DNA from: Neovahlkampfia damariscottae
Lineage: Eukaryota > Heterolobosea > Selenaionea > Neovahlkampfiida > Neovahlkampfiidae
Direction: 5' to 3'
Assembly (NCBI GenBank): GCA_016618085.1
Contig: JABLTG010000304.1
Coordinates: 1 to 10,211 of the forward strand
Length of the DNA stretch: 10,211 nucleotides
Shown: piece by piece, positions 1-7,043 of the stretch
Position numbering within the stretch: the stretch's first letter is position 1
Layout of the letters: every line of letters starts with the position of its first letter
Program-made: the position numbers and the translations under genes
Notes under the pieces: generated by a model
Database searches by the model: none
The model's input: only the letters and a program-made list of their open reading frames with translations
Told to the model about the DNA's origin: nothing

Positions 1-832
1 GTAAATATTCAAAATTATCACCATTTAATTGAAAACTACTAAAAATATATCTTATTCTTCCTCCAAAATTTTTATATCTTTGTTCAAATTCATCAATTGA
101 TAATTTTTCTAATCCTTTTTTTCCATCAACTTTAATGTGATCAATTAAAGCTTTTAGTTCCATTTTTTGCCATATTGACATTAAAAAAGTTTTTGCTCTT
201 TTATGAAATTCTTTGACATGTAAAGCATTAGGAGATGCAGATAAAACAGTATGAGCAGGAACATTAACAATTTGACTTGGTAAATCTGGATCAATAAGAT
301 AATAATTTTCAGAATTTTTAAGATGAGAACATGATTGAGGTCTAAAGTCTTCGCATGTCCATACTTTGTAACTTCCGTCCTCTTGTGGAAAGAAAATATG
401 TGCATTTTTGTCTTTTTTAGTTTCATAAACAATTGTTTTTTTTTGTTTTAATAATAATCTTAAAAAATAAGCCAAAGAACGACTTTTTCCAATTCCAGGA
501 TTTCCAGTTACAATGGCATGAGTTTTTTTTTGACTTTCCAAATATTTTAAAACTTCATTCCAAAGTTCTATTTGAGATTTACGAATAAAAATTGAAGGAG
601 ATTTTTCTTCATTATCTTGAAGCCAAGTTTCCATTTCAATTTTTTTTACACCACTAGACAAATTAATTTCTTTTTGATTTAATAATTCATTTGCATAATC
701 TGTTTTATCTTTGTCTTCTTCCCAAATATTTTTATCAATATGGTTATTCCATTTAAAAATTCTTTTCCTTTCTTCTTCAAATTCAAATTCTTCTTTTTTT
801 CTTTTGACTCCACGATTTTCTTCTTCTTGTTC
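1..832 (-). pseudogene. Crinkler/RHS-type P-loop NTPase domain (downstream of TAG, partial at left edge)
   Basis: About 277 codons stay open in the frame of the 833-1111 fragment and run off the window. The Walker A motif is GNPGIGKS (482-505), followed by a long helix and a strand ending TIVYE. Next come a YLIDPDLP segment (Walker-B-like region), SASPNALHVKEFHKR, and near the left edge NFGGRIRY. This order (TGxPGIGKS, vVYE, YLID, SSPN..kEF, FGG.pRY) is that of the NTPase found in Crinkler effectors and trypanosome RHS proteins; I recognise it by pattern, without a search. In that family a nuclease-like effector domain may follow the NTPase, but none is visible here. There is no ATG close after the TAG, so the domain would not be translated unless by readthrough. 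It is not an FtsK/A32 packaging ATPase, because the family features downstream of Walker A are different. Confidence 0.62.
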
Positions 833-1111
833 CTATTTTTTAATCAAAAAGTCCTTTACCTTAAGTTTAGAAATACGGTTGAAGTAAGCTATTCCTTTGA
901 TGGTTTCAAATATTTCTTTCCATTGGTTTTCTGTTAATTCCAAAATATCTCTTGATTTTAAGTTTTCAAATTTTTTTTTGTCTTCTTCGTCTATTTCGTT
1001 CAAAAGTTTTGTTTTAAGCTCTTCCTCTGTTTCTTCTGTCTCCATTTGATCATCTTTTTCTTCCAAAATATCAGGTTCAACTATTTTTTTATCTGAAGAA
1101 TTTTTGCTCAT
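833..1111 (-). CDS. N-terminal fragment of Crinkler/RHS-like NTPase gene (ends at in-frame TAG)
   Basis: This is the 92-residue opening part of the leftmost gene. It starts at the ATG complementary to 1109-1111 and stops at TAG (833-835). It is highly charged, with an acidic stretch (residues 14-45, many Glu/Asp) and then a helical region with NQWKEIFETIKGIAY. It has no signal peptide or membrane segment. The same reading frame continues without another stop from 832 to the window edge and there encodes a P-loop NTPase, so I read this as the N-terminus of one longer protein broken by a nonsense codon. Alternatives are programmed readthrough or a separate small acidic protein. The start faces the GIY-YIG gene across a 173-bp divergent spacer. 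Confidence 0.6.
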   Translation of the reverse strand: MSKNSSDKKIVEPDILEEKDDQMETEETEEELKTKLLNEIDEEDKKKFENLKSRDILELTENQWKEIFETIKGIAYFNRISKLKVKDFLIKK

Positions 1112-1284
1112 CTTTGAAGTAATGATCTTGAATTTTTAATTGCTTGAAAAAAATAATGAATTGATTGGTTAAATTTACAATACTCAAAAAAAATTTGTGG
1201 TGAGTGTTTCTCAAAACATAAAAAATGGAAAATACTTAAAGATTTAAAATATAATAAATTATAATAAAAGAACAAAAAAGAACA
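1112..1284. promoter_or_regulatory. Divergent intergenic promoter region
   Basis: This spacer separates two genes that start in opposite directions. On the plus strand an ACTTAAA box (1234-1240) is followed by an AT-only stretch and the GIY-YIG ATG at 1285, matching the first half of the upstream box seen before other genes. No clear TATATAG box is present here. A second near-match, ACTCAAAAAAAA, lies around 1182-1193. For the minus-strand gene I see no convincing box. Confidence 0.4.
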
Positions 1285-1833
1285 ATGGTTATTGATTATT
1301 CAAAAGCAAAAATTTATAAAATAGTTTGTAATACAACTGGATTAATTTATGTGGGTGCAACATGCAAACCTAAATTATGTCAAAGATTATCAAAACATGT
1401 ATCTAATTTTAAAGCCTTCAAAAGGGGAAAGTGTCGCTATGTAACATCATTTAAAGTTCTTGAAAATAATAATTATTCAATAATTTTACTTGAAGAAATT
1501 AAAGATTGTAAATCAAAAGACCAATTAGACAAATATGAACGAAAATGGATTGAACAAATAAATTCAGTTAATAAAGTTATCCCATCTAGAAGCAAAAAAG
1601 AATCAAACAAAGCATATCAAATTAAAAATAAAGATAAAATTGAACAATACCAAAAACAATATAAAGAAAAAAATCTAAATGAAATAAAACAATATCAAAA
1701 ACAATATTATAAAGAAAATAAAAATAATAGGAAAAAATATAATTGTCAATGTGGTTCATTTACTTTTATGGATAATAAATTAAGACATGAAAAATCGATC
1801 AAACATCAAAAATTTATCAATCAAAATGATTAA
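1285..1833 (+). CDS. GIY-YIG endonuclease with Tyr/Gln/Lys repeats and C-terminal zinc finger
   Basis: The protein has 182 residues. The GIY-YIG nuclease core fills residues 8-95: KIYKIV (9-14) stands for the GIY strand and LIYVGAT (20-26) for YIG. Arg34 lies in QRLSKH, and Glu85 in KYERKWIE is the probable metal-binding glutamate. Residues 110-150 are a low-complexity array of YQKQY / YKENK units. A C-terminal zinc-finger-like module follows, with Cys154, Cys156, His168 and His174. Proteins of this plan are frequent in large DNA viruses and their satellites, where they act as homing-type or repair nucleases; which role applies here is not visible. The start is the first ATG after the ACTTAAA box. 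A similar repeat continues in another frame after the stop. The same finger module recurs in the gene at 7380. Confidence 0.82.
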   Translation: MVIDYSKAKIYKIVCNTTGLIYVGATCKPKLCQRLSKHVSNFKAFKRGKCRYVTSFKVLENNNYSIILLEEIKDCKSKDQLDKYERKWIEQINSVNKVIPSRSKKESNKAYQIKNKDKIEQYQKQYKEKNLNEIKQYQKQYYKENKNNRKKYNCQCGSFTFMDNKLRHEKSIKHQKFINQND

Positions 1834-1979
1834 AAAAATCATATTATCAAAAAAATAAAAATAAAATTCAAAAGTATCAACAAGAATATCAAAAGAAATA
1901 CTGTCAGGAAAACAAATTAAAAAAACAGGAATATAATAGACAATACTACCAAAAGAAATTCAAAAAGGAATCAAATTGA
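1830..1979 (+). pseudogene. Out-of-frame repeat tail of the GIY-YIG gene
   Basis: After the GIY-YIG stop, a different frame is open to TGA 1977-1979 and encodes about 49 residues rich in Tyr, Gln, Lys and Asn (for example KYQQEYQKKYCQENK). This is the same unit as the array inside the nuclease. It has no start codon of its own. It reads as a former C-terminal extension separated by a one-base loss near 1825-1833, or as a leftover from a second repeat copy. A stem-loop follows 8 bases after its TGA, as expected for a true gene end. Confidence 0.5.
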
Positions 1980-1987
1980 AATTTTAT

Positions 1988-2016
1988 TTAATATTATTCA
2001 ACTAAAATAATATTAA
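1988..2016 (+). terminator. 11-bp perfect inverted repeat after the GIY-YIG tail
   Basis: TTAATATTATT (1988-1998) and AATAATATTAA (2006-2016) are exact reverse complements around the 7-base loop CAACTAA. The repeat sits just after TGA 1977-1979 and before the integrase start. Giant viruses such as mimivirus end transcripts at palindromic hairpins; the same role is inferred here. The stem is all A/T, so chance occurrence cannot be excluded, and it also overlaps the integrase promoter space. Confidence 0.5.
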
Positions 2017-2036
2017 TTTATATTATAAATTTATAG

Positions 2037-2966
2037 ATGTCTAAACTGTCCGAAAATATTAGAAAGAGACTAAATATAAATGAAAAAGAGTCTAAACATG
2101 TGCGAGATTTAATGGAGCAACCAAAAAAAGATAAGCCAATAAATACACCGCATCATACTGCAATTGAAAGAGATTCTATTCATCAGTTGGATTTATTATT
2201 TCTTCCACACGATAACAAGCAGAAATATGCTTTGACAGTAATTGATGTATTTTCAAGACACGCAGATTCGGAACCAATCTCTACAAAAACGCCGGATAAA
2301 ATAGTTGAAGCATTGAAAAAGATATATGAACGAAAATATCTCAAAATACCAAGAGATTTTTTGCAAGTTGATAGTGGCTCAGAATTTAAAGGTGCTTTTA
2401 TTAAATTTGCAAAAGAAAATAAAATTGGAATTCGTAGAGCATTGCCAAATCGTCATAGGACACAAGCAGTAATTGAGAGTTTCAATGGTATTCTTGGCAA
2501 AATAATATTTGAATTACAAACTATTGAAGAATTAAAAAAGAAACAAATCAATACAAAATGGGTGTCCAATTTACCTTTGATTATTGAAGAATACAACAAA
2601 CAAATTGATAAAAAGAAACCAAGAAAACCAGAAACAAAACCAGCAAAATGTCAAGGAGATGCTTGTAAATTGCTAGAAACTGGTGATAAAGTGAGAATTG
2701 CTCTGGATTACCCAATAAATCCAGCAACTGGAAAGAAATTAGATTCAAAATTTAGAAAAACAGATATCAGATGGAGTGAAGAGCTTCATGAAATTGAAAA
2801 TATTATATTGGCACCAAATCAGCCTCCATTATATCAATTAAAAGGAATTCCTGCAAATTACACAAAAAATCAATTAAGAAAGGTAGAAACACCAAAAGTT
2901 GAAATAAAAGATGGTCAAAAATATATAGGTCAAACTATTGTTAAATCCAGAAAAAAAAATATATAG
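2037..2966 (+). CDS. Retroviral-type (rve) DDE integrase
   Basis: This 309-residue protein has a retrovirus/Polinton-type integrase core. The catalytic triad is visible: Asp52 in HQLDLLFLP, Asp112 in LQVDSGSEF and Glu147 in AVIESFNG, with 34 residues between the last two. The tract TVIDVFSRHADSEPI after the first Asp is typical of rve domains. Residues about 214-285 (TGDKVRIALDYP ... YQLKG) resemble the SH3-like C-terminal DNA-binding barrel of Ty3/Polinton integrases. I see no N-terminal HHCC zinc finger; residues 1-40 are basic and helical. The protein would cut and join element ends into host DNA. The gene appears intact and ends with TAG inside the spacer that carries the helicase promoter. 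No reverse transcriptase lies nearby, so a retroelement origin is unlikely. Confidence 0.92.
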   Translation: MSKLSENIRKRLNINEKESKHVRDLMEQPKKDKPINTPHHTAIERDSIHQLDLLFLPHDNKQKYALTVIDVFSRHADSEPISTKTPDKIVEALKKIYERKYLKIPRDFLQVDSGSEFKGAFIKFAKENKIGIRRALPNRHRTQAVIESFNGILGKIIFELQTIEELKKKQINTKWVSNLPLIIEEYNKQIDKKKPRKPETKPAKCQGDACKLLETGDKVRIALDYPINPATGKKLDSKFRKTDIRWSEELHEIENIILAPNQPPLYQLKGIPANYTKNQLRKVETPKVEIKDGQKYIGQTIVKSRKKNI

Positions 2967-2985
2967 ATTTTTAAATTAAAAAACT

Positions 2986-3020
2986 ACTTAAAAAAATATC
3001 TCAATATTAATATATAGAAA
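2986..3020 (+). promoter_or_regulatory. Promoter of the SF3 helicase: ACTTAAAAAAA box plus TATATAG box
   Basis: ACTTAAAAAAA (2986-2996) is followed 25 bases (start to start) later by TATATAG (3011-3017), directly before ATG 3021. This is the same pair of boxes as before the polymerase, F-box and zinc-finger genes. Confidence 0.55.
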
Positions 3021-4055
3021 ATGTTATCAAAAGATATTAAATTTGTTAAAGAAGATTTATTAAGTTATGAAGAATTAAAAAAGGTCATCACAGAGAAAAT
3101 AGCAATCAATAAAGCCAAAATAATCTCCTCAAAATTGAACAAAACATTGATAATTCAAGGAAATGAATTTTACTTATATGATAGAGTATTAAAATTGTAT
3201 AAAAAGCAAACTTATAAAGATAAGGAACAATGCAATAACGGAGTAATTTATATTGTATCTTTATTGATAAAAGAATCTTATGAAAATTTAGAACAAGTTT
3301 CTAAAGACAATTTGGAAGGTTATAAAAAAGGATTTGAAGCAATTTTTCAAAATGGAAGTATTTTAAAATATTTTCCTCAATTGAAAGTTGAATTAACAAA
3401 TACAAAGAATTTTGATAAACAACATATAAATGAAATTCACTTTTTGAATGGATATTTTGATTTAAAAAACGGAGAATTTAAAGAAAGAGAAGAATATTGC
3501 AGAATTACAGATTGTATTCATAGAAATTACGAAAAACCAAAGAAAAAATCAATGGAGAAAGTAAAAGAATTAATAAGTATGATTTATCCAAATAAAGATG
3601 ACAAAAATTATTTAATGATGACAATAGCGACAGCATTATGTGGAATTGCAACAATGGAACAGTCAATTTTATTTCTTTTAGGAAAGGGTTCATCAGGAAA
3701 ATCAACAGTAATGAAAATGTTAAAAAATTCAATTGGAATGTATTTTGTAGAATTAAAATCTGATACTTTTGTCATGGGAAATCAAAAAGCAGATAAAATA
3801 TTAAATACTTTATTGGAAAAACCACATGCAAGGATAATTTGGGTGAATGAATTAGCAGATAAAAAAATGGATGATTCATTGTTTAAAGGAGTATCTGAAG
3901 GAACAGCTCAAACTACAAGATTATTTCAAGATGGAGTTACAGAAATCCAAATGAAAGCTTTAATCATGATTACGGCAAATACATTTCCAACCATCAAAAT
4001 AGATTCTGGTGTTATTCGCCGTATTAAATCACACTCACATGTCCGAATTTGTTGA
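3021..4055 (+). CDS. D5-like SF3 helicase, N-terminal and ATPase part (frameshifted)
   Basis: This 344-residue frame ends at TGA 4053-4055. Residues about 100-205 fit the D5_N domain (NEIHFLNGYFDLKNGEF, 137-153). The SF3 ATPase follows: Walker A GKGSSGKST (221-229), Walker B RIIWVNE (271-277), motif C around KALIMITAN with Asn320, and the arginine-finger region GVIRRI (330-335). In the D5 family such hexameric helicases unwind replication origins of NCLDV, virophages and Polinton-like viruses. I see no archaeo-eukaryotic primase domain upstream, so this is the helicase-only form. The last few residues (VRIC) do not fit the family, while the expected continuation lies in the next frame from about 4036. 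The coding information is thus split by one extra base, or two missing ones, between about 4023 and 4041. Confidence 0.85.
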   Translation: MLSKDIKFVKEDLLSYEELKKVITEKIAINKAKIISSKLNKTLIIQGNEFYLYDRVLKLYKKQTYKDKEQCNNGVIYIVSLLIKESYENLEQVSKDNLEGYKKGFEAIFQNGSILKYFPQLKVELTNTKNFDKQHINEIHFLNGYFDLKNGEFKEREEYCRITDCIHRNYEKPKKKSMEKVKELISMIYPNKDDKNYLMMTIATALCGIATMEQSILFLLGKGSSGKSTVMKMLKNSIGMYFVELKSDTFVMGNQKADKILNTLLEKPHARIIWVNELADKKMDDSLFKGVSEGTAQTTRLFQDGVTEIQMKALIMITANTFPTIKIDSGVIRRIKSHSHVRIC

Positions 4056-4692
4056 TGAAGAAAATAAAATTGACAAAGAAAATAATATTTATTTGAAAGA
4101 CAAATATTTAGAAGAAAAAATGAGAGATATTGAAATGTCAAATGCATTTTTGAAATATATTGCAAACTATGCAAAGAAATATTACAAAGGAATAAGATAT
4201 GAAGCAACACAAAATTTTAAAGATACTAAAGAATGTATTACAAGTTCAAATGATACAATTCAAGATTATATTGATGTAAATTTAATTATTACAGATGACG
4301 AAAAAGATAGAATTGGAAGGGATGAAATGATACAAAATTTTAAATTAACAAATCCAAAATCTTTGATTACTTGTATGCAATTAATTAACAGTTTAAAAGA
4401 TAAAGGTATTAGATATGAGGGAACATTCAGATACAAAAAATTGAAAGGTTGTTATCTTGGTGTTAAATTTAGTGAAAATAACGAATTGGATTCAGAAAGT
4501 GAAGATGAAGATAAACTAGATTATAAAACCAAATATGATGATTTATTGAAAAAATATCAAGAACTTGAAAGAAAATACAACCAATTAAAAATTAAACCAC
4601 AAATCATTGAAGACATCCAAAAAGAAAGTAAAAAGAAAACCAAAAATGTTGAAAAAGAAGATGAAGAACCTTTAATTGTTGATTTTTTGTAA
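4039..4692 (+). CDS. D5-like SF3 helicase, C-terminal part (separate frame)
   Basis: From ATG 4039 this frame encodes 217 residues. It opens with SEFVDEENKIDKENNIYLKD, the segment that in D5 helicases comes right after the arginine-finger strand. It continues with a C-terminal winged-helix-like portion (SNDTIQDYIDVNLIITDDEKDRIG ..., then SLKDKGIRYEGTFRYKK) and a charged coiled-coil tail from about residue 150 (LLKKYQELERKYNQLKI). No promoter boxes precede it and it begins inside the end of the first part, so I take it as the displaced half of one gene rather than an independent gene. The internal ATG could allow separate translation. The stop is TAA, just before a 12-base palindrome (4691-4702). 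Confidence 0.75.
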   Translation: MSEFVDEENKIDKENNIYLKDKYLEEKMRDIEMSNAFLKYIANYAKKYYKGIRYEATQNFKDTKECITSSNDTIQDYIDVNLIITDDEKDRIGRDEMIQNFKLTNPKSLITCMQLINSLKDKGIRYEGTFRYKKLKGCYLGVKFSENNELDSESEDEDKLDYKTKYDDLLKKYQELERKYNQLKIKPQIIEDIQKESKKKTKNVEKEDEEPLIVDFL

Positions 4693-4698
4693 AATTAA

Positions 4699-4751
4699 TT
4701 TTTTAAATATAAAAAATATATAAAAAATTAAAATATATAGTAATATTATAA
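4699..4751 (+). promoter_or_regulatory. Promoter of the coiled-coil membrane-anchor gene
   Basis: A 20-base run at 4699-4718 (TTTTTTAAATATAAAAAATA) is identical to 5160-5179 before the polymerase. TATATAGTAATA (4734-4745) is identical to 5196-5207. Here the ACTTAAAA box is replaced by TATATAAAAAATT. ATG 4752 follows. Confidence 0.5.
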
Positions 4752-5147
4752 ATGGAGGAAACAATAAAATTAAATATAGATACTTACATTCAATTATTAA
4801 AAGAAAATGCGAGATTAAAAGAACATCAAATTGAAATTTTAACAAGAAGAATAACAGAGCTTGAAAAATATGAAAAAGAAAAATTTGATTTAATAAAAAA
4901 TATTGAAACAGTGGAAAATAATGCCAAATACTTAAAAATATGTCAATGGTTTAATTCTACTGATTGTGAAGAGATTGATAAAATAATAGAAAAATATTCG
5001 GATAATACAAAACATAACATTTGCACTAGTCTCTTGACTTGGTTTAGAGATAAATGGGGATATTTAACTGTTAGTGATTTTATTTTTATATTCATTATGC
5101 TGGTAGTGTTGATGACGTTGAAATTTTATTTAAAATTTGTGAATTAG
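4752..5147 (+). CDS. Small coiled-coil protein with C-terminal membrane anchor
   Basis: The protein has 131 residues and I recognise no family. Residues 12-60 form a charged helical or coiled-coil stretch (QLLKENARLKEHQIEILTRR). A middle part carries Cys64, Cys72 and Cys91 plus Trp-rich TWFRDKWGYL (96-105). A single hydrophobic segment (about 108-128, FIFIFIMLVVLMTL) ends the protein, giving a tail-anchored layout with the bulk probably cytoplasmic. It has its own promoter copy and lies between the helicase and the polymerase. It could tether replication to a membrane or be a virion membrane protein; neither is shown. The gene ends with TAG. Confidence 0.7.
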   Translation: MEETIKLNIDTYIQLLKENARLKEHQIEILTRRITELEKYEKEKFDLIKNIETVENNAKYLKICQWFNSTDCEEIDKIIEKYSDNTKHNICTSLLTWFRDKWGYLTVSDFIFIFIMLVVLMTLKFYLKFVN

Positions 5148-5159
5148 AAAATATGAAAG

Positions 5160-5214
5160 TTTTTTAAATATAAAAAATACTTAAAAAAATAAAAATATAT
5201 AGTAATAATATATA
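5160..5214 (+). promoter_or_regulatory. Promoter of the DNA polymerase gene
   Basis: ACTTAAAAAAA (5179-5189) and TATATAG (5196-5202) lie 17 bases apart (start to start), with ATG at 5215. The whole stretch is a near-copy of 4699-4751, including exact 20-base and 12-base blocks. This may be a duplicated promoter. Confidence 0.6.
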
Positions 5215-6996
5215 ATGTTTAATTTTGATAGGAAAAATAATTTAAAAATAAAACAAAATGGGATGCCAATAAAAGAGTTAGCATTTACAGTGAATAAAGA
5301 TGCAACAACAGAAGATATAAAACAATCAATTCCAAAATTGTTTAAAAGTTTCCCAAAAGACAAGAAAATGGTAAAAATAACAACTTTATATGAGAACGGT
5401 CAGTATAAATCTGGGAGATTTTTTAAATATTCAGATGATGACAGTATTGAAATATTTGACCCATCAACTTATGAAATATATGATGGGGATTATGACTGGG
5501 AATCAGCAAAAGTGAAAGAAGTTTTAATTTATGTTTGTGATGTTCCACCAAATAAAGGAGGAAAAGGAGAATTAAATGATTGCTTCTTTTTGACTTTAAA
5601 AAAGGGAGTTACAAGATTTCCAAATATTCAGCCAAGTAGTTTTAAAAAATATTTCAAAATTCCAAGGAAAGATTTATTTCCAATTGACAAAATACCAGAA
5701 GTTGAAGAGAAATACAAATTGAATATTAATGTTGTTGGAGACCATCATTATACATCACAAAACAAATATGTTAGAACCATCAATATGCAATTAAAAGATT
5801 CTCATTATACATTGAGAAAGAATAAATCATTTGAATTGATGAATCCAATTAACAAAAAAGAAAAAAAGTTAAGAACATTTACATCGGATTACAAAGTTGT
5901 AAAATATTATGATGGAACAAAATACGGTGAATTTCCATACAAAGAATTTATGGATGAAAGAAATACTAAATCAAAATATTTATATATTCCATCAAAAACA
6001 CAATTAAAAGAAGATTATGATAATTATATGGCTCTTGCAAAAAAAATGAGTGATATATCAAATGGAAATATAAATTTATTAAGAAATAATGTAAAGAGAG
6101 AAGCAATAAGATATTTTTATTTAAAATCAAGATGTTATGAAGCCGATGAAATAGGACCATTAGAAGCGAAATGGATAATAAATTCATCAAAAGGTGGATT
6201 AATGTATGCAAAAAAGGGAGAATGTAAAAATGTTAAATGTTATGATTTCAATTCAATGTATCCATTCATAATGAAAAAATTATCATTTCCAATAAAACAA
6301 GGTCAATTTACAAATATCAAAGAATTTGGGGAAATAATAAATTATGGAATTTACAGATGTGAAATAACTGATTTTGATGAAAAATTATTCCGAAGAAACA
6401 AATTGAATTATTATACCCATTTTGACATTCAAACAGCAATTAAAATGAATTGTAAAATAAAATTGATTCAAGACGGACAAGCAAATGCATTAATTTATGA
6501 TAGTTCAACACGAACTAACAATTTGTTTTTTGATTTTGTTGAAGATACTTATAAATGGAAGAAAGAGGACAAAGATATGAAAATTGAATTAAATATTTTA
6601 TGGGGAGCATTATGTGAAAAGAATCATAAAATTTACAGAACAACAGATGATGTAAATGTTGATGTCATTGACAATGTATTGAAAGGACCTAAAGGATACG
6701 ATTTATTGGAAACCTATAATTATGAAAAAGTATTTAAAACTAATTATGCAAGAATATTTCCATTTATTACATCAGCAGGAAGAAAAATGATATTTGATGA
6801 AGTTTATGACATTATTGATGATGTATATAGAATCAATACAGATGGTTTCATTTGTTCTGGAGACATTAAACTTGAAACATCTGATAGTATTGGAAAGTTG
6901 AAAGTTGAATATGAAAATAAAAATGTGAAAATTGAACATATCAACAAAATTGTTTGTAGTGATTGTAATGAAAATATTAAAATTAGTGGATGTTAA
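5215..6996 (+). CDS. Family-B DNA polymerase core fused to an OTU-like domain (no visible exonuclease)
   Basis: The protein has 593 residues. The C-terminal half carries PolB motifs. Motif A is YDFNSMYP (343-350, catalytic Asp344). Motif B is KIELNILWGALCEKN (456-470). Motif C is RINTDGF (539-545), where the usual DTD reads NTD but the second, catalytic Asp543 is kept. LGKLKVE-like sequence follows before the stop. LEAKWIINSSKGGLMYA before motif A is typical of protein-primed PolBs of Polinton-like elements and related fungal sequences. Residues 105-200 resemble an OTU/papain-like fold: LNDCFF (120-125, Cys123 as possible nucleophile) and DSHYTL (195-200, His197), with a PSSFKKYF...NINVVGD stretch between. 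The 3'-5' exonuclease motifs expected N-terminal of the palm are not seen, and the protein is much shorter than usual Polinton polymerases. The protease-like activity is inferred from pattern only. The gene appears intact. Confidence 0.87.
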   Translation: MFNFDRKNNLKIKQNGMPIKELAFTVNKDATTEDIKQSIPKLFKSFPKDKKMVKITTLYENGQYKSGRFFKYSDDDSIEIFDPSTYEIYDGDYDWESAKVKEVLIYVCDVPPNKGGKGELNDCFFLTLKKGVTRFPNIQPSSFKKYFKIPRKDLFPIDKIPEVEEKYKLNINVVGDHHYTSQNKYVRTINMQLKDSHYTLRKNKSFELMNPINKKEKKLRTFTSDYKVVKYYDGTKYGEFPYKEFMDERNTKSKYLYIPSKTQLKEDYDNYMALAKKMSDISNGNINLLRNNVKREAIRYFYLKSRCYEADEIGPLEAKWIINSSKGGLMYAKKGECKNVKCYDFNSMYPFIMKKLSFPIKQGQFTNIKEFGEIINYGIYRCEITDFDEKLFRRNKLNYYTHFDIQTAIKMNCKIKLIQDGQANALIYDSSTRTNNLFFDFVEDTYKWKKEDKDMKIELNILWGALCEKNHKIYRTTDDVNVDVIDNVLKGPKGYDLLETYNYEKVFKTNYARIFPFITSAGRKMIFDEVYDIIDDVYRINTDGFICSGDIKLETSDSIGKLKVEYENKNVKIEHINKIVCSDCNENIKISGC

Positions 6997-7000
6997 AATT

Positions 7001-7043
7001 ACTTAAAAAATATTTTATATAGTAAATATATATAAAATATAGG
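7001..7043 (+). promoter_or_regulatory. Promoter of the F-box-like gene
   Basis: ACTTAAAAAA (7001-7010) begins 5 bases after the polymerase TAA. TATATAG (7016-7022) follows at 15 bases start to start, and ATG 7044 comes 21 bases later. Confidence 0.55.

Noticed and set aside
181-432. Minus-strand hydrophobic frame rich in Leu and Ile
   Set aside because: It overlaps the P-loop NTPase in another frame of the same strand; the NTPase frame has clear motifs and remains open.
740-937. Plus-strand Phe-rich open frame
   Set aside because: It is the antisense of the Lys/Glu-rich NTPase gene; poly-Phe content is an artefact of AAA/GAA codons read backwards.
1179-1208. Imperfect inverted repeat AATACTC / GAGTGTT in the divergent spacer
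   Set aside because: Only seven positions with one mismatch; not distinguishable from chance in this composition.
2037-2966. Ty3-type LTR retrotransposon origin of the integrase
   Set aside because: No reverse transcriptase, RNase H, protease, gag or LTR is visible; the neighbours are DNA-virus replication genes.
4691-4702. Perfect 12-base palindrome AAAATTAATTTT after the helicase stop
   Set aside because: It has no loop and is made only of A/T in a very AT-rich spacer, so it is weak evidence for a terminator.
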